A stretch of 64,000 nucleotides of DNA, taken from contig CBDAPZ010000001.1 in the NCBI GenBank assembly GCA_965198855.1, forward strand, positions 2,542,001 through 2,606,000, given 5' to 3'. Positions 1 to 8,104 of the stretch are shown piece by piece. Under the pieces are notes generated by a model, which did not search any database, was not told the DNA's origin, and saw only the letters and a list, made by a program, of their open reading frames with translations. The position numbers and the translations under genes are program-made. Source of the stretch: BOG-908 sp965198855. Lineage in GTDB: Bacteria > Pseudomonadota > Alphaproteobacteria > Acetobacterales > Acetobacteraceae. Numbering within the stretch: the stretch's first letter is position 1; each line of letters starts with the position of its first letter.

Positions 1-705
1 CAGGGGCACCTGCCTGCTGCGGCGCTCCATCATGTCGGTGTCAGATTTCTCGTAGGTTTTCGCAAGTGTCACCCGGATGCGCGGTGTATCCATCAGGCCT
101 GCAATCAGGGTGTTCGCACGGATGCCGAATTGGGCGTATTCGGCGGCGACCAGCCGGGAGAAATGGTTGGCAGCCGCCTTTGTGACATTATAGGCCAAAT
201 GCGGAAAGCCGAGATAACGAAGGCTGCCCACCGTGGAGGTGGTGAGGATGACGCCTGAGCGCTGCTGCTTCATCACCGGCAACACGGCCTGTGTGGCGAT
301 ATGCAGCGCCAGCAGATTGGCATCCGCGATCGCGCGCCATTCATCTGGCGAGGTCTCGCTCGAATCGCCGGCCTTGCCGATACCGACATTATTGTGCAGC
401 ACGTCGATACTGCCGAATGCAGCACAAGTCTTTTCTACCACGTCGCGCAGGGCGGCCATGTCGGTGGCGTTGAGCGCGTAAGGGATTGCCGTGCCACCTT
501 CGCTTTCGATGATGGCAGCGGTTTCGCTGGCAGCTTCAAGACTGCGATCGCAGACCATCACCTTTGCCCCCGCACGCGCATAGGCAACCGAGATCGCCTT
601 GCCGATGCCCCAGCCGGGCGCGATCGAACCACCGCCGATGACAATGCAGGCCTTGCCGCCAAGATCGTCGCTGTGCTGCACTTGGCCTTCCGCGATATTG
701 GTCAT
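1..705 (-). CDS. SDR family oxidoreductase (3' end cut by window)
   Basis: NAD(P)-dependent short-chain dehydrogenase/reductase; at least 235 residues lie in the window and the C-terminus runs off its left edge. A glycine-rich cofactor loop is at residues 24-35 (GGGSIAPGWGIG), followed by the NNVG motif and the catalytic pair in AYNVTKAA, preceded by Ser in STVGS. The ATG overlaps the stop of the aldolase gene as ATGA, so the two are translationally coupled. Its substrate is unknown; position suggests oxidation or reduction of a hydroxy acid in the same catabolic operon. The loop has an inserted Ile-Ala-Pro compared with the usual TGxxxGxG. Confidence 0.9.
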   Translation of the reverse strand, partial: MTNIAEGQVQHSDDLGGKACIVIGGGSIAPGWGIGKAISVAYARAGAKVMVCDRSLEAASETAAIIESEGGTAIPYALNATDMAALRDVVEKTCAAFGSIDVLHNNVGIGKAGDSSETSPDEWRAIADANLLALHIATQAVLPVMKQQRSGVILTTSTVGSLRYLGFPHLAYNVTKAAANHFSRLVAAEYAQFGIRANTLIAGLMDTPRIRVTLAKTYEKSDTDMMERRSRQVPL

Positions 706-1499
706 GCGGCCGGATCGCTGCGCAAGGCATATGCGCCGGCGCTCGTGGCACCTCGTGTCGCAGTATGCATCAGCATCTGCAGGTCGCTACCGATCGAGAC
801 GAAGCCGCAGCCTTTGTCGAACCATACCGATGTCGCGGCCGGATCCGCGGTGGACATGCCAATATGCCTGCCGGTCTTCAACACCGCTTCGATGCCGGTG
901 GAAATAGCCGCCAGCACCTCGGGATGCTCGGTCTTGCCGAGATAGCCGAAATCCGCGGCGATGTCGCCAGGGCCGAACAGCACCGCATCCACACCCTCTA
1001 CGCTCGCAATCTCACCAACTCGCTCAAGGGCGCCGCGTGATTCGATCTGCACAGTCAGACAAACGCGGTCACCGACGCTGCGGTCATAATCGTCCGCGGT
1101 GCGACCATAGCGATTGCCGCGATGTACGCGCGCGACACTGCGGTTGCCCAATGGCGGGTAGCGCGTGGCAGAAGCGGCATGCCGCGCTTCTTCCACCGTC
1201 TCGACCATCGGGATCACCAGGTTCTCGACGCCGATATCGAGCAATTGTTGTATCAGCACATGATCGTTTGTGGGCAGGCGCACGACAGGCAGCGCAGGCG
1301 TCCCTGCCAATGCCTGGCATTGCGCCAAGACCGTCAGCTGGTTGTTGGGCGAATGTTCCATATCGATATAGAGGTAGTCGATGCCCGAAAAGCCTAATGC
1401 CTCGGCAACAATAGCGCTGCAAAGCTGACTTCTGATGCCGACCATTTTCTGGCCAGATTTCAGTCTTTGCTTGAATGAAAGAGAGGAACTGTGAGTCAA
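702..1499 (-). CDS. HpcH/HpaI family aldolase (2-keto-3-deoxy acid aldolase type)
   Basis: A 265-aa class II aldolase of the HpcH/HpaI/citrate lyase beta family, which cleaves 2-keto-3-deoxy acids to pyruvate and an aldehyde. Family motifs are visible: YIDMEHSP near the N-terminus, VIPMVETVEEAR, an Arg-rich segment NRSVARVHRGNRYG, and AVLFGPGDIAADFGY. The start is a TTG with GGAGAC five bases upstream; the ATG at 1512 is out of frame. It overlaps the downstream SDR by an ATGA. With the neighbouring FAH-family enzyme and sugar-acid kinase it fits an acid-sugar breakdown route; the exact substrate cannot be read. Confidence 0.88.
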   Translation of the reverse strand: MTHSSSLSFKQRLKSGQKMVGIRSQLCSAIVAEALGFSGIDYLYIDMEHSPNNQLTVLAQCQALAGTPALPVVRLPTNDHVLIQQLLDIGVENLVIPMVETVEEARHAASATRYPPLGNRSVARVHRGNRYGRTADDYDRSVGDRVCLTVQIESRGALERVGEIASVEGVDAVLFGPGDIAADFGYLGKTEHPEVLAAISTGIEAVLKTGRHIGMSTADPAATSVWFDKGCGFVSIGSDLQMLMHTATRGATSAGAYALRSDPAA

Positions 1500-1578
1500 C
1501 TTTTGTCTCCAAGTGCCATCGGCGTGTTTCTATAAGCCGGGCATATACATGTCAAACAACCCGCCAACGTGCCGGATA

Positions 1579-1604
1579 GCGACGCGGGATAGTGCCCGCG
1601 TCGC
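1579..1604 (-). terminator. Hairpin downstream of the porin gene
   Basis: A perfect 10-bp inverted repeat (GCGACGCGGG / CCCGCGTCGC) with a 6-base loop, 8 bp past the porin stop on the minus strand. There is no clear T tract, so it may be an mRNA 3'-end stabiliser or attenuator between porin and aldolase rather than a classical terminator. Confidence 0.45.
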
Positions 1605-1611
1605 CGTTTCG

Positions 1612-3051
1612 CTAATTGTCGAGGACCAAACTGACCGGATAGCTTTTGAGACGGAACAATGCAGCGATATCGACCTGGAATTGAAAGCCAAAAACTGCCG
1701 CATTATGAATGTTGGAGGAGGGGTAATTCTGGGTGCCAAGACCGTCCGGATGCCAAATATATTGGAAAACCGGCTCCAGCTGAAGCCAACGATTGGCCTG
1801 GTAGAGATAGTTCAGCTCGATCGTGGTCTGATGCGCCTGCGGAAAGCCGAACCCGTGGGCTTTCAGGCGCTTCGCATATAAGGAGTCCAGATACGTCTTG
1901 TTGTAATCGTAGTCGTTGACCTGAAAATCTATGCGGTCCAGCGGACGCCCGGCATAGGGGCCCTGCCAAATGAAGCCGCCAGCCACCTGGTAGTTCGCCT
2001 GCTGTTTTCCGCCATCGGTGGGCACGAGCCCCATGCCGAACAGATAGATCCCACGCGGCGATCTGTCCTCCGGTTGATAGATCCGTTTCTGTGCCTGCAG
2101 CGTTATCGCACCGCGGTATTCGAAATTGGGGTCGGTCTTGTCGTAATAGGGTGCAGAATATGGCGCAGAACTGGTGATATAACCGATGTCATATTGGTCC
2201 GGCGCTACTGCTCCAGGAGCCTCTTCCGTATAGCCGAATTCTACCGGCACTACCACGCCGTTGGCGCGATGTATGCCCCAATCGAAACCGTGGCTTTCGC
2301 CCGGCTCCAGATCGGCATTCGGCTGATAAACACCGATCTTGCCGTAGAGGTTGGGTGTCGGCGCCACCAGCACGCGGCCACCCCATACCGTTTCGGGATA
2401 CACCGACGTGGAAAGGTTCTTTGACATGCCGTATGGACGGCCGCAAAGCCCGTGACTCTCGAAGTCGCAGTTGAAGGCTGAATACAGGAATGCAATGTCG
2501 GTGCGGCCAACGTTGATGTCCACCTTGTCGTTGAAAAGGCGCTGCTCCCAGGTAAAAGCGGTCAATTGGTACGTCTGGTCGGCACCGTAGAAATCCTGCA
2601 CGGACAACGATGTATTGATATACTGGTTGGAAATCAGGCTGCCGCTGCGATCGGTGAATAGAACATGGATCGAAGCGCCCGGAATATTGGCAAGCTTGCG
2701 CATGTCGAATGTTGCGCCGAATGTCAGCTCGCCGTCATAGCCGGCACCCTGCCTTTGGCCGCCGACAGGGTTATCCGCGAACTGCCCAAGATAGCGAGCG
2801 GTCGGATAGATGCCGATATCGCTGAGCTCCTGCCCGAAGTCGGATATCGCATGCAGATCGATCTTCTGAATAGGCGATACGTTCTCGGTGACATCGGCCG
2901 GCGCGGTGGTAGGCGGCTGATTGACCGGCGGCGCGGGCAGGCTTTCCTGCGCCTCGGCCGCGACCGGCCATGCGAATAAAGCGGCGAATGCTGAACAAAT
3001 CAAAACATTACGGGCTGAACGTGCCGCGCGCACGGTTGGTGTAACTTCCAT
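1612..3051 (-). CDS. OprB-family carbohydrate-selective porin
   Basis: A 479-aa outer-membrane beta-barrel porin resembling OprB (sugar and sugar-acid uptake). The chosen ATG at 3051 has GGAGGGG just upstream and gives a signal peptide with core VLICSAFAALFAWPVAAEA cleaved near AEAQE; an in-frame ATG at 3120 would add an unsupported 23 residues. The mature start is Pro-rich, then comes an amphipathic strand pattern with frequent aromatic ends. A palindrome at 3082-3098 lies upstream and is a likely operator. The gene precedes the aldolase and SDR in transcription order, so it probably supplies their substrate to the periplasm. Confidence 0.85.
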   Translation of the reverse strand: MEVTPTVRAARSARNVLICSAFAALFAWPVAAEAQESLPAPPVNQPPTTAPADVTENVSPIQKIDLHAISDFGQELSDIGIYPTARYLGQFADNPVGGQRQGAGYDGELTFGATFDMRKLANIPGASIHVLFTDRSGSLISNQYINTSLSVQDFYGADQTYQLTAFTWEQRLFNDKVDINVGRTDIAFLYSAFNCDFESHGLCGRPYGMSKNLSTSVYPETVWGGRVLVAPTPNLYGKIGVYQPNADLEPGESHGFDWGIHRANGVVVPVEFGYTEEAPGAVAPDQYDIGYITSSAPYSAPYYDKTDPNFEYRGAITLQAQKRIYQPEDRSPRGIYLFGMGLVPTDGGKQQANYQVAGGFIWQGPYAGRPLDRIDFQVNDYDYNKTYLDSLYAKRLKAHGFGFPQAHQTTIELNYLYQANRWLQLEPVFQYIWHPDGLGTQNYPSSNIHNAAVFGFQFQVDIAALFRLKSYPVSLVLDN

Positions 3052-3081
3052 TTCCCCTCCGGAACCGCACCCATTTTCGGG

Positions 3082-3098
3082 CTTATACAATGTATAAG
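3082..3098. promoter_or_regulatory. Perfect palindrome, candidate repressor operator for the porin operon
   Basis: CTTATACAATGTATAAG is a perfect 8-1-8 palindrome lying 31 bp upstream of the porin ATG. Its form resembles GntR-type operators of FadR-like regulators. A related 17-mer sits at 4613-4629 upstream of the kinase operon and matches at 12 of 17 positions, with TTATA and TATAAG both conserved. No regulator gene is visible in the window. Confidence 0.55.
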
Positions 3099-3163
3099 TC
3101 CTGGTCGGCCGGATGGTCAATCTGAAAACTTACCGGAAAACGCGAAATTTTTCCTGCTCAATC

Positions 3164-3976
3164 CTACGCCGACAAAGCCTGCGCCGGGACGATGCCGGGC
3201 TTGCGCACCGGGTTGGAAAGGCAGCCGATCTGATCGATTTCCACAGACACGGTGTCGCCGTCCTTCAGATTGACCGATTCGCCGTCAGTGCCCATCCAGA
3301 TCATGTCGCCAGGTTGCAGCGTACTGTAGCGGCTGAGGGTGGCGATGAACTCGGCAACGCCGAACAGCATCGCATTGGTCGGGAATTCGTTTTCAAGTTT
3401 GCCGTTGACCCGCACGCGCGTGGTCAGGCTATCGAGATCGATATCGGTCTCGATCCATGGCCCCATCGGGCTGAAACTATCCGCGTTCTTCGATCGCCAC
3501 AGGATACGGTCCGCTTTCTGCCAGCCGCGGTCCGTCACATCGTTGCCGATGGTGTAGCCGAAGACGCAAGACAGAGCGTCCTCGATCGCAATGTTCTTCG
3601 CCGCGCGCCCGATGATCACAACCAACTCGCCCTCATAATGGATCTGCTCGCTCGCCTCGGGCGGAATCAAGATGGGCTCTCCAGTGGCAATCAATCCGGC
3701 GCGGCTGCGCAGGCCCAGTTCAGGGCGGCTCGGCAAGGCCGGGCTAAGCCCGAGCTTGGCGGCCATGGCAATCGTGTGGCCACTATAGTTCAGGCCGCAG
3801 GCATAGAAATTATGCGGCAACAGCGGCAATAAAAGCTTTGCGTCCTCGAGGCGCATGTGCGCACCAGGCCGCTTCTCCCATCCGCCGAATGGTGTGCCGC
3901 GCACCGGACGCAGCATGTCGCCCTCGACGATTGCGAAGAGCGGGCCTTCTGGGGACTCTATACGCGCCCACCGCAT
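3164..3976 (-). CDS. Fumarylacetoacetate hydrolase family protein
   Basis: A 270-aa FAH-superfamily enzyme of the short single-domain type (2-keto acid hydratases, acylpyruvate hydrolases, 2,4-diketo-3-deoxy acid hydrolases). Metal-binding acidic residues appear in YEGELVVIIGR and in the GNDVTDRGWQ segment, and the C-terminal GDMIWMGTDGES block is typical. AGGAGACATTCCA precedes the ATG. It lies between the cupin and the porin on the minus strand, and may act on a keto-deoxy acid made by the pathway. Related enzymes differ widely in substrate, so no precise reaction is claimed. Confidence 0.88.
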   Translation of the reverse strand: MRWARIESPEGPLFAIVEGDMLRPVRGTPFGGWEKRPGAHMRLEDAKLLLPLLPHNFYACGLNYSGHTIAMAAKLGLSPALPSRPELGLRSRAGLIATGEPILIPPEASEQIHYEGELVVIIGRAAKNIAIEDALSCVFGYTIGNDVTDRGWQKADRILWRSKNADSFSPMGPWIETDIDLDSLTTRVRVNGKLENEFPTNAMLFGVAEFIATLSRYSTLQPGDMIWMGTDGESVNLKDGDTVSVEIDQIGCLSNPVRKPGIVPAQALSA

Positions 3977-4000
3977 TGGAATGTCTCCTGGGAAAAGGAA

Positions 4001-4126
4001 AGCAGTTCTTTTTTGAAAAAAAGGACCAAAAAACTCTTATGTCGCTGCCGCGGCTCTATCCGGCAGCGTGCACCGAGACGCAAAAGTCTTTTGGTTCTTT
4101 TCTTCAGAAAAGAACGTCCTTTTTAC
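4001..4126. repeat. Composite palindromic repeat (T-form plus C-form), copy 1
   Basis: The left arm is an AT-rich palindrome of the GTTCTTTT...AAAAGAAC type followed by ACCAAAAAACTCTTATG and a GC inverted repeat around CGCGGCTCTATCCGGCAG. The right arm is TCTTTTGGTTCTTTTC-TTC-AGAAAAGAAC. Both arms can form hairpins with T tracts, so the block can act as a bidirectional terminator between the FAH and cupin genes. The last codons of the cupin gene reach its edge. At least eleven other copies or half-copies occur in the window. Confidence 0.8.
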
Positions 4127-4533
4127 TTCGCCATCAAATCCTTGGCCGACAAATGCTCGACTTCTTCATCGCTGCCGGCAAAAGTGCGCGTCACTTTGTT
4201 GGAGCTATAGATCCACAAGATCCGCATCGGCTCGCTGCCGGTATTGCGGAACGCGTGATAGCGGCCCGCCTGGATATAGGTGCTGTCGAAGCACACGAGC
4301 GGCGTCACCACGCCATCGATCTCCACCTCCCCGGCGCCGCCGAGCAGGGTCACCTGTTCGTCGCAATTATGACAATGCAGCGGAGCGCCCATGCCCTTTG
4401 GATAGACGCTCATGCCGGTGGTGAATTTCGCCTCACCGGTGATGAGCGGGGTGATCAGCGGCACCGTCTGTATGCCGCCGCCACGCTGGATGACCGGCAC
4501 TGCGTCGACATGAACGATGATGGCGTCAGACAT
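4123..4533 (-). CDS. Cupin domain-containing protein
   Basis: A 136-aa single-domain cupin. The first cupin motif is clear at LHCHNCDEQVTLLGGAG, with His and Glu metal ligands, and the second motif lies at AGRYHAFRNTGSEPMRI. Such small cupins are often isomerases, dioxygenases or ligand-binding proteins in catabolic clusters; the reaction here is unknown. CGGAGGAAAAG precedes the ATG. It is the first gene of the minus-strand side and faces the kinase operon across a short regulatory gap; a repeat separates it from the FAH gene. Confidence 0.85.
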   Translation of the reverse strand: MSDAIIVHVDAVPVIQRGGGIQTVPLITPLITGEAKFTTGMSVYPKGMGAPLHCHNCDEQVTLLGGAGEVEIDGVVTPLVCFDSTYIQAGRYHAFRNTGSEPMRILWIYSSNKVTRTFAGSDEEVEHLSAKDLMAK

Positions 4534-4604
4534 GAATGGCTTTTCCTCCGAATGGCGGCTTCCGCCCTGCCGGACATGTAGGCAGGGCAGCTTGCCGAGG
4601 GGAC

Positions 4605-4629
4605 CTATAAGGGTTATAGTTTATATAAG
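4605..4629. promoter_or_regulatory. Operator-like inverted repeats before the kinase operon
   Basis: Two overlapping structures are present: CTATAAGGGTTATAG (4605-4619, perfect 6-bp arms) and GTTATAGTTTATATAAG (4613-4629), which resembles the porin palindrome at 3082-3098. TATAAG occurs twice, 18 bp apart. The site lies between the divergent cupin and kinase transcription units, so one regulator could control both. Confidence 0.5.
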
Positions 4630-4649
4630 TCTACCTCGGGAGAGGAAAC

Positions 4650-4688
4650 ATGTCGAGCCACCGCGATCCGCGGCGAACACCCTGCTGA
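4650..4688 (+). other. 12-codon leader ORF ending on the kinase start (TGATG)
   Basis: A 12-codon ORF beginning MSSHRDPRR has a good ribosome site (GGGAGAGGAAAC) and stops with TGA overlapping the ATG of the DUF1537 kinase as TGATG. The kinase ATG itself lacks a convincing Shine-Dalgarno, so its translation may rely on reinitiation from this leader. It could equally be chance, or the trace of an older start lost by frameshift. Confidence 0.4.
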
Positions 4689-5821
4689 TGCAGCCTGTCA
4701 GCCTGCGCCTGATGGCCGATGACCTGACCGGTGCGCTGGATAGCGCCGCCGAGCTTGCAAGCTTGGTAGGGCCCGTGCCGACCCGTTGGTCGCCGATCGA
4801 TCTCGGCACCTTGCCGGCGAGTGCCGCCTTCGATACCGGCACACGCGAAGCGACCGAAGCGCAGGCACGTCTTGCTGCAGGCAGCGCAGCGCCGGCTCTG
4901 CACGATGGCGCCATCGCTTTCAAGAAAATCGATAGCCTGCTGCGCGGCCATCCGGTTGCCGAATTGGCCGCCTGCCTTGGCACCGGCGCCTGGCCCTATT
5001 GCGTTCTGGCGCCCGCCTTCCCCCATCATGGCCGCGCCACCCGCAATGGCCAGCAGCACGCGCGAACCCCCTCCGGAAACTGGGAGCAGGTCGGCCTGCA
5101 TCTGGTCGATTCACTAGCCGCCGAGGGCTTCGCAGCGCGGCTCGGTGACCCATGCGCGGTTCTGGCGCCTGGCATCACCGTCTTCGACGCAGAGGAAGAT
5201 GCCGAACTGCAGGCAGCCGTCCAGGCCGGGCTGCGTGCTCCTGGAAGGGTTTTGTGGTGCGGCAGCGGCGGCCTCGCCCATGCCCTGGCGCAGGCACACG
5301 GCGCAGACCCGGTCATAGCCTCATCCCCACAGACACCGATACTCGGGATCTTCGGCTCGGATCACCCGGCCACTGCCGCTCAACTTGCCGCCTGCGGCTC
5401 TGCCTGGATCAGTCTGGCCGATGGCGGCCCGCGCAGCGCTGCGCGGGTCGACACAGCGTTGCAGCAAAACGGCGTGGCACTTGTCAGTTTTGCGTTGTCG
5501 CCGCCGACCCATCGCGCCCGCGCAGCCGAGCGCATTGCCACGGAGATCGGCCGTTTGCTGAACTGGCTGGATCCGCCGCAATCCCTGCTGGTCGCTGGCG
5601 GCGAGACATTGCGCAGCCTGTGTCATGCGCTCGGTGCCACCGGGCTGGAGGTGCAGGGCAGGCTCGCTCCAGGGCTTCCCTGCTCGGTGCTGCGTGGCGG
5701 GCGCTGGCCCGGCGTGCACGTGGTTTCCAAATCCGGCGCGTTCGGCACAGCCAGCCTGCTGCACGACCTGCTACCCGATTTTGTCAGAAGGACATCTGCA
5801 TGCCCCGCCATCTCGCGATAA
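4688..5821 (+). CDS. Four-carbon acid sugar kinase family protein (DUF1537)
   Basis: A 377-aa DUF1537-family kinase, which phosphorylates acid sugars such as D-threonate or D-erythronate at O4 using ATP. The N-terminal family signature RLMADDLTGALDSAAELAS is at residues 6-24, FKKIDSLLRGHP in the middle, and the C-terminal nucleotide-binding part contains LLVAGGETLRSL and VVSKSGAFG. The start at 4688 places the conserved motif at the usual distance from the N-terminus. The next gene is PdxA2-like and overlaps by 22 bp, the pairing established for D-threonate/D-erythronate catabolism. The exact substrate is inferred only from that partner. Confidence 0.88.
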   Translation: MQPVSLRLMADDLTGALDSAAELASLVGPVPTRWSPIDLGTLPASAAFDTGTREATEAQARLAAGSAAPALHDGAIAFKKIDSLLRGHPVAELAACLGTGAWPYCVLAPAFPHHGRATRNGQQHARTPSGNWEQVGLHLVDSLAAEGFAARLGDPCAVLAPGITVFDAEEDAELQAAVQAGLRAPGRVLWCGSGGLAHALAQAHGADPVIASSPQTPILGIFGSDHPATAAQLAACGSAWISLADGGPRSAARVDTALQQNGVALVSFALSPPTHRARAAERIATEIGRLLNWLDPPQSLLVAGGETLRSLCHALGATGLEVQGRLAPGLPCSVLRGGRWPGVHVVSKSGAFGTASLLHDLLPDFVRRTSACPAISR

Positions 5822-6810
5822 CCATGGGCGACCCGGCCGGCATCGGTCCGGAGATCATCGTCAAGGCTGCCCAACGCCTGCGCCCGCGGATCGAGGCCGG
5901 GGAACTGCGCCTGCTGGTCCTGGGCAGCGCGCCGGCGCTGGAGACGGCCCGCGCGCGGTTCGCCCCGGAACTCGCGATCCCGCTTGTATCGGAAAACGAC
6001 GATTGGCCGGCCTTGTGCACGGTGCAGGCCGGCCCGGAAGGCGGCGCGATCCTGCCCGGCCTTCCGTCCGCGGATGGCGGCCGCTTCGCCTTCCTGGCCG
6101 TTCAGCGCGGGGTGGTGCTGACGACGGCCGGCCGCACCGCCGCCATCGTCACCGCACCGCTCAACAAGGAAACGCTGAACCAAGCTGGCTATCACTATCC
6201 CGGCCATACCGAGATGCTGGCGGAGCTCACCGGCGCCTCGAGTTCCTGCATGATGCTTGCCCATGGCGCGATGCGGGTGAGCCATCTCACCACCCATGTG
6301 GCGCTGGAGGACGTGCCCAAGCGGCTGACACCTGCGCGCCTGCACCGCGTGATCAGCCTGACCCACGCGGCGCTGAAGCAACTCGGCATCGAGCGTGCGC
6401 GGATTGCGCTCGCAGCGCTGAACCCGCATGCCGGCGAAGGTGGCTTGTTCGGCCGGCACGATATCGATGTCGCAGGGCCGGTGATTGCCGAAGCGGTGCA
6501 AGCCGGCATCGATGTGGTGGGGCCCGTTGCCGGCGACACGGTGTTCGTGAAATTGCGGGCGGGCCAATACGACGCGGTGATCGCCAACTACCACGACCAG
6601 GGACATATCCCGGTAAAGTTGCTTGGCTTCCAGGTGGATCCGGTAACCGGGAAATGGGACGAGCTCTCGGGCGTGAACATCACGCTCGGCCTGCCGATCA
6701 TCCGCACCTCGGTCGATCACGGCACCGCCTTCGATATTGCGGGCAAAGGCATCGCCAATGAGCGCAGCCTGATCGAAGCGATCGAATATGCCGAGCTGCT
6801 GGCCGCATGA
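5800..6810 (+). CDS. pdxA2: PdxA2-type 4-phospho-acid-sugar dehydrogenase
   Basis: A 336-aa PdxA-family enzyme. The N-terminus (AITMGDPAGIGPEIIVKA), the metal-binding histidines in YPGHTEMLAEL and in ANYHDQGHIPVKL, and the SVDHGTAFDIAGKG block near the C-terminus are all present. In partnership with a DUF1537 kinase such enzymes oxidise and decarboxylate 4-phospho-D-threonate or -erythronate to dihydroxyacetone phosphate. AGAAGGA lies before the ATG. The gene overlaps the kinase by 22 bp and the next dehydrogenase by ATGA. A housekeeping PdxA role in vitamin B6 synthesis is possible but less likely in this context. Confidence 0.88.
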   Translation: MPRHLAITMGDPAGIGPEIIVKAAQRLRPRIEAGELRLLVLGSAPALETARARFAPELAIPLVSENDDWPALCTVQAGPEGGAILPGLPSADGGRFAFLAVQRGVVLTTAGRTAAIVTAPLNKETLNQAGYHYPGHTEMLAELTGASSSCMMLAHGAMRVSHLTTHVALEDVPKRLTPARLHRVISLTHAALKQLGIERARIALAALNPHAGEGGLFGRHDIDVAGPVIAEAVQAGIDVVGPVAGDTVFVKLRAGQYDAVIANYHDQGHIPVKLLGFQVDPVTGKWDELSGVNITLGLPIIRTSVDHGTAFDIAGKGIANERSLIEAIEYAELLAA

Positions 6811-7937
6811 GTTCGCTGCTCGCGCCTATCGAAATACAGCGTCCTTCGGCACTTCACTTTGGCAGTGGCGTCGCCGGGCGGATTGGTGCCTGGGCACACG
6901 CGCAGGGTTTTGCGCGCATCCTGGTGGTGGCAGACGCGTTCAACGCCGGCCGCGTCGACGTGCTGAAACTACCTTTGCAGGTCACCGTCTTTGCAGATGT
7001 ACGGCCGGAGCCGGATATCGCGAACCTGCAGGCGTTGCTCGATATGGCGCAGGCTACCAGGCCAGATCTGGTGGTGGGCTTTGGCGGCGGCAGCGCGATG
7101 GATCTGGCGAAACTTGCAGCCGTGCTGCCGGGAAGCGGCCAAACTCTCCACGATGTCGTCGGCGCAGAGAAGGTCATCGGCCGCCGCATCGCGCTGGCTC
7201 AGCTGCCGACCACAGCCGGCACCGGCAGCGAAGCCGGCACGCGCGCACTCATTACCGATCCGGCGACGAGGCAGAAACTGGCCGTGCAGAGCCGGCATAT
7301 GCTGGCCGATATCGCCTTGATCGATCCGGACCTCACGCTGACCGTGCCGGCAACAGTGACGGCGGCAACCGGCCTGGATGCGCTGGCGCATTGCGTGGAA
7401 GCCTATACCAGCCGAAAGGCGCATCCGTTGATCGACGTCTATGCGCTAGAAGGCGCGCGTCTGGTCGGTGCATTTCTCACGCGCGCCGTGCGGGATGGCA
7501 CCGATCGCGAGGCGCGCGCCGGGCTCGCACTCGCATCGCTTTACGGCGGCTTCTGCCTCGGGCCGGTCAATACGACAGCCGGCCATGCACTGGCCTATCC
7601 GCTCGGCACCCGGCACGGTCTGCCGCACGGGCTTGCCTGCGCATTGATGTTTCCGCACGCACTCGCCTGCAATGCTGCTGCCACGCCGGAAAAAACCGCA
7701 GCCATATTGCAGGCGCTGAACCTTCCTGCCGCGCGTGAGCGCGCGGCTATCCGGGACTCGACGCGTAATTTCTGCGCGGTACTTTCGTTGGATATGCGCC
7801 TTTCGACGCACGGCATTCTTCGCCCGGATCTGCAGGAGATGGCGACGGAGGCCTTTGCGATTCGGCGCCTGTTGGACAACAACCCAGTCGATTTGAACGT
7901 CGATGCCATTTTGGCGCTCTACCAGGATGCGCTTTAG
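6807..7937 (+). CDS. Iron-containing alcohol dehydrogenase family protein
   Basis: A 376-aa group III Fe-dependent alcohol dehydrogenase. The nucleotide-binding loop VVGFGGGSAMDLAK, the LPTTAGTGSEAGTRA signature, and metal ligands in GLDALAHCVEAY and AGHALAYPLGTRHGLPHG are visible. Relatives include maleylacetate reductases and lactaldehyde or hydroxyacid dehydrogenases. Its ATG overlaps the pdxA2 stop as ATGA, so it belongs to the same operon and probably reduces or oxidises a pathway intermediate. The C-terminal helical half is slightly short for the family. A repeat block follows the stop. Confidence 0.87.
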   Translation: MSSLLAPIEIQRPSALHFGSGVAGRIGAWAHAQGFARILVVADAFNAGRVDVLKLPLQVTVFADVRPEPDIANLQALLDMAQATRPDLVVGFGGGSAMDLAKLAAVLPGSGQTLHDVVGAEKVIGRRIALAQLPTTAGTGSEAGTRALITDPATRQKLAVQSRHMLADIALIDPDLTLTVPATVTAATGLDALAHCVEAYTSRKAHPLIDVYALEGARLVGAFLTRAVRDGTDREARAGLALASLYGGFCLGPVNTTAGHALAYPLGTRHGLPHGLACALMFPHALACNAAATPEKTAAILQALNLPAARERAAIRDSTRNFCAVLSLDMRLSTHGILRPDLQEMATEAFAIRRLLDNNPVDLNVDAILALYQDAL

Positions 7938-7944
7938 GCAAGGC

Positions 7945-8050
7945 AAGCAGTTCTTTTTTGAAAAAAAGAACCAAAAAACTTTTGTTATTATGGCGCAAGA
8001 TGCCGGAGAGAACCGCGACAGCGACATAAAAGTCTTTTACTTCTTTTTAT
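7945..8050. repeat. Composite palindromic repeat, copy 2
   Basis: T-form arm right after the alcohol dehydrogenase stop, then a GC core carrying GCCGGAGAGAACCGCGACAG, and a degraded C-form (AGTCTTTTACTTCTTTTT). It separates the kinase operon from the MFS gene and probably terminates transcription in the plus direction. Confidence 0.75.
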
Positions 8051-8104
8051 AAGTTACCGAACGAAGCCGTTCCGATGAATGATGAACGGCGCCAGGGAGA
8101 AACA

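Noticed and set aside
4001..4126. Palindromic repeat as an insertion sequence
   Set aside because: No transposase, no target duplications that I can verify, and only hairpin arms of about 22 bp; treated as a REP-like or terminator-like repeat.
5623..6720. Long minus-strand open frame opposite pdxA2
   Set aside because: It is a His/Arg-rich antisense shadow of a strongly conserved plus-strand enzyme, without a ribosome site or domain.
8041..8060. TATAAGTT before the MFS gene as a third operator
   Set aside because: Only one half-site and no symmetry, within a degraded repeat arm.
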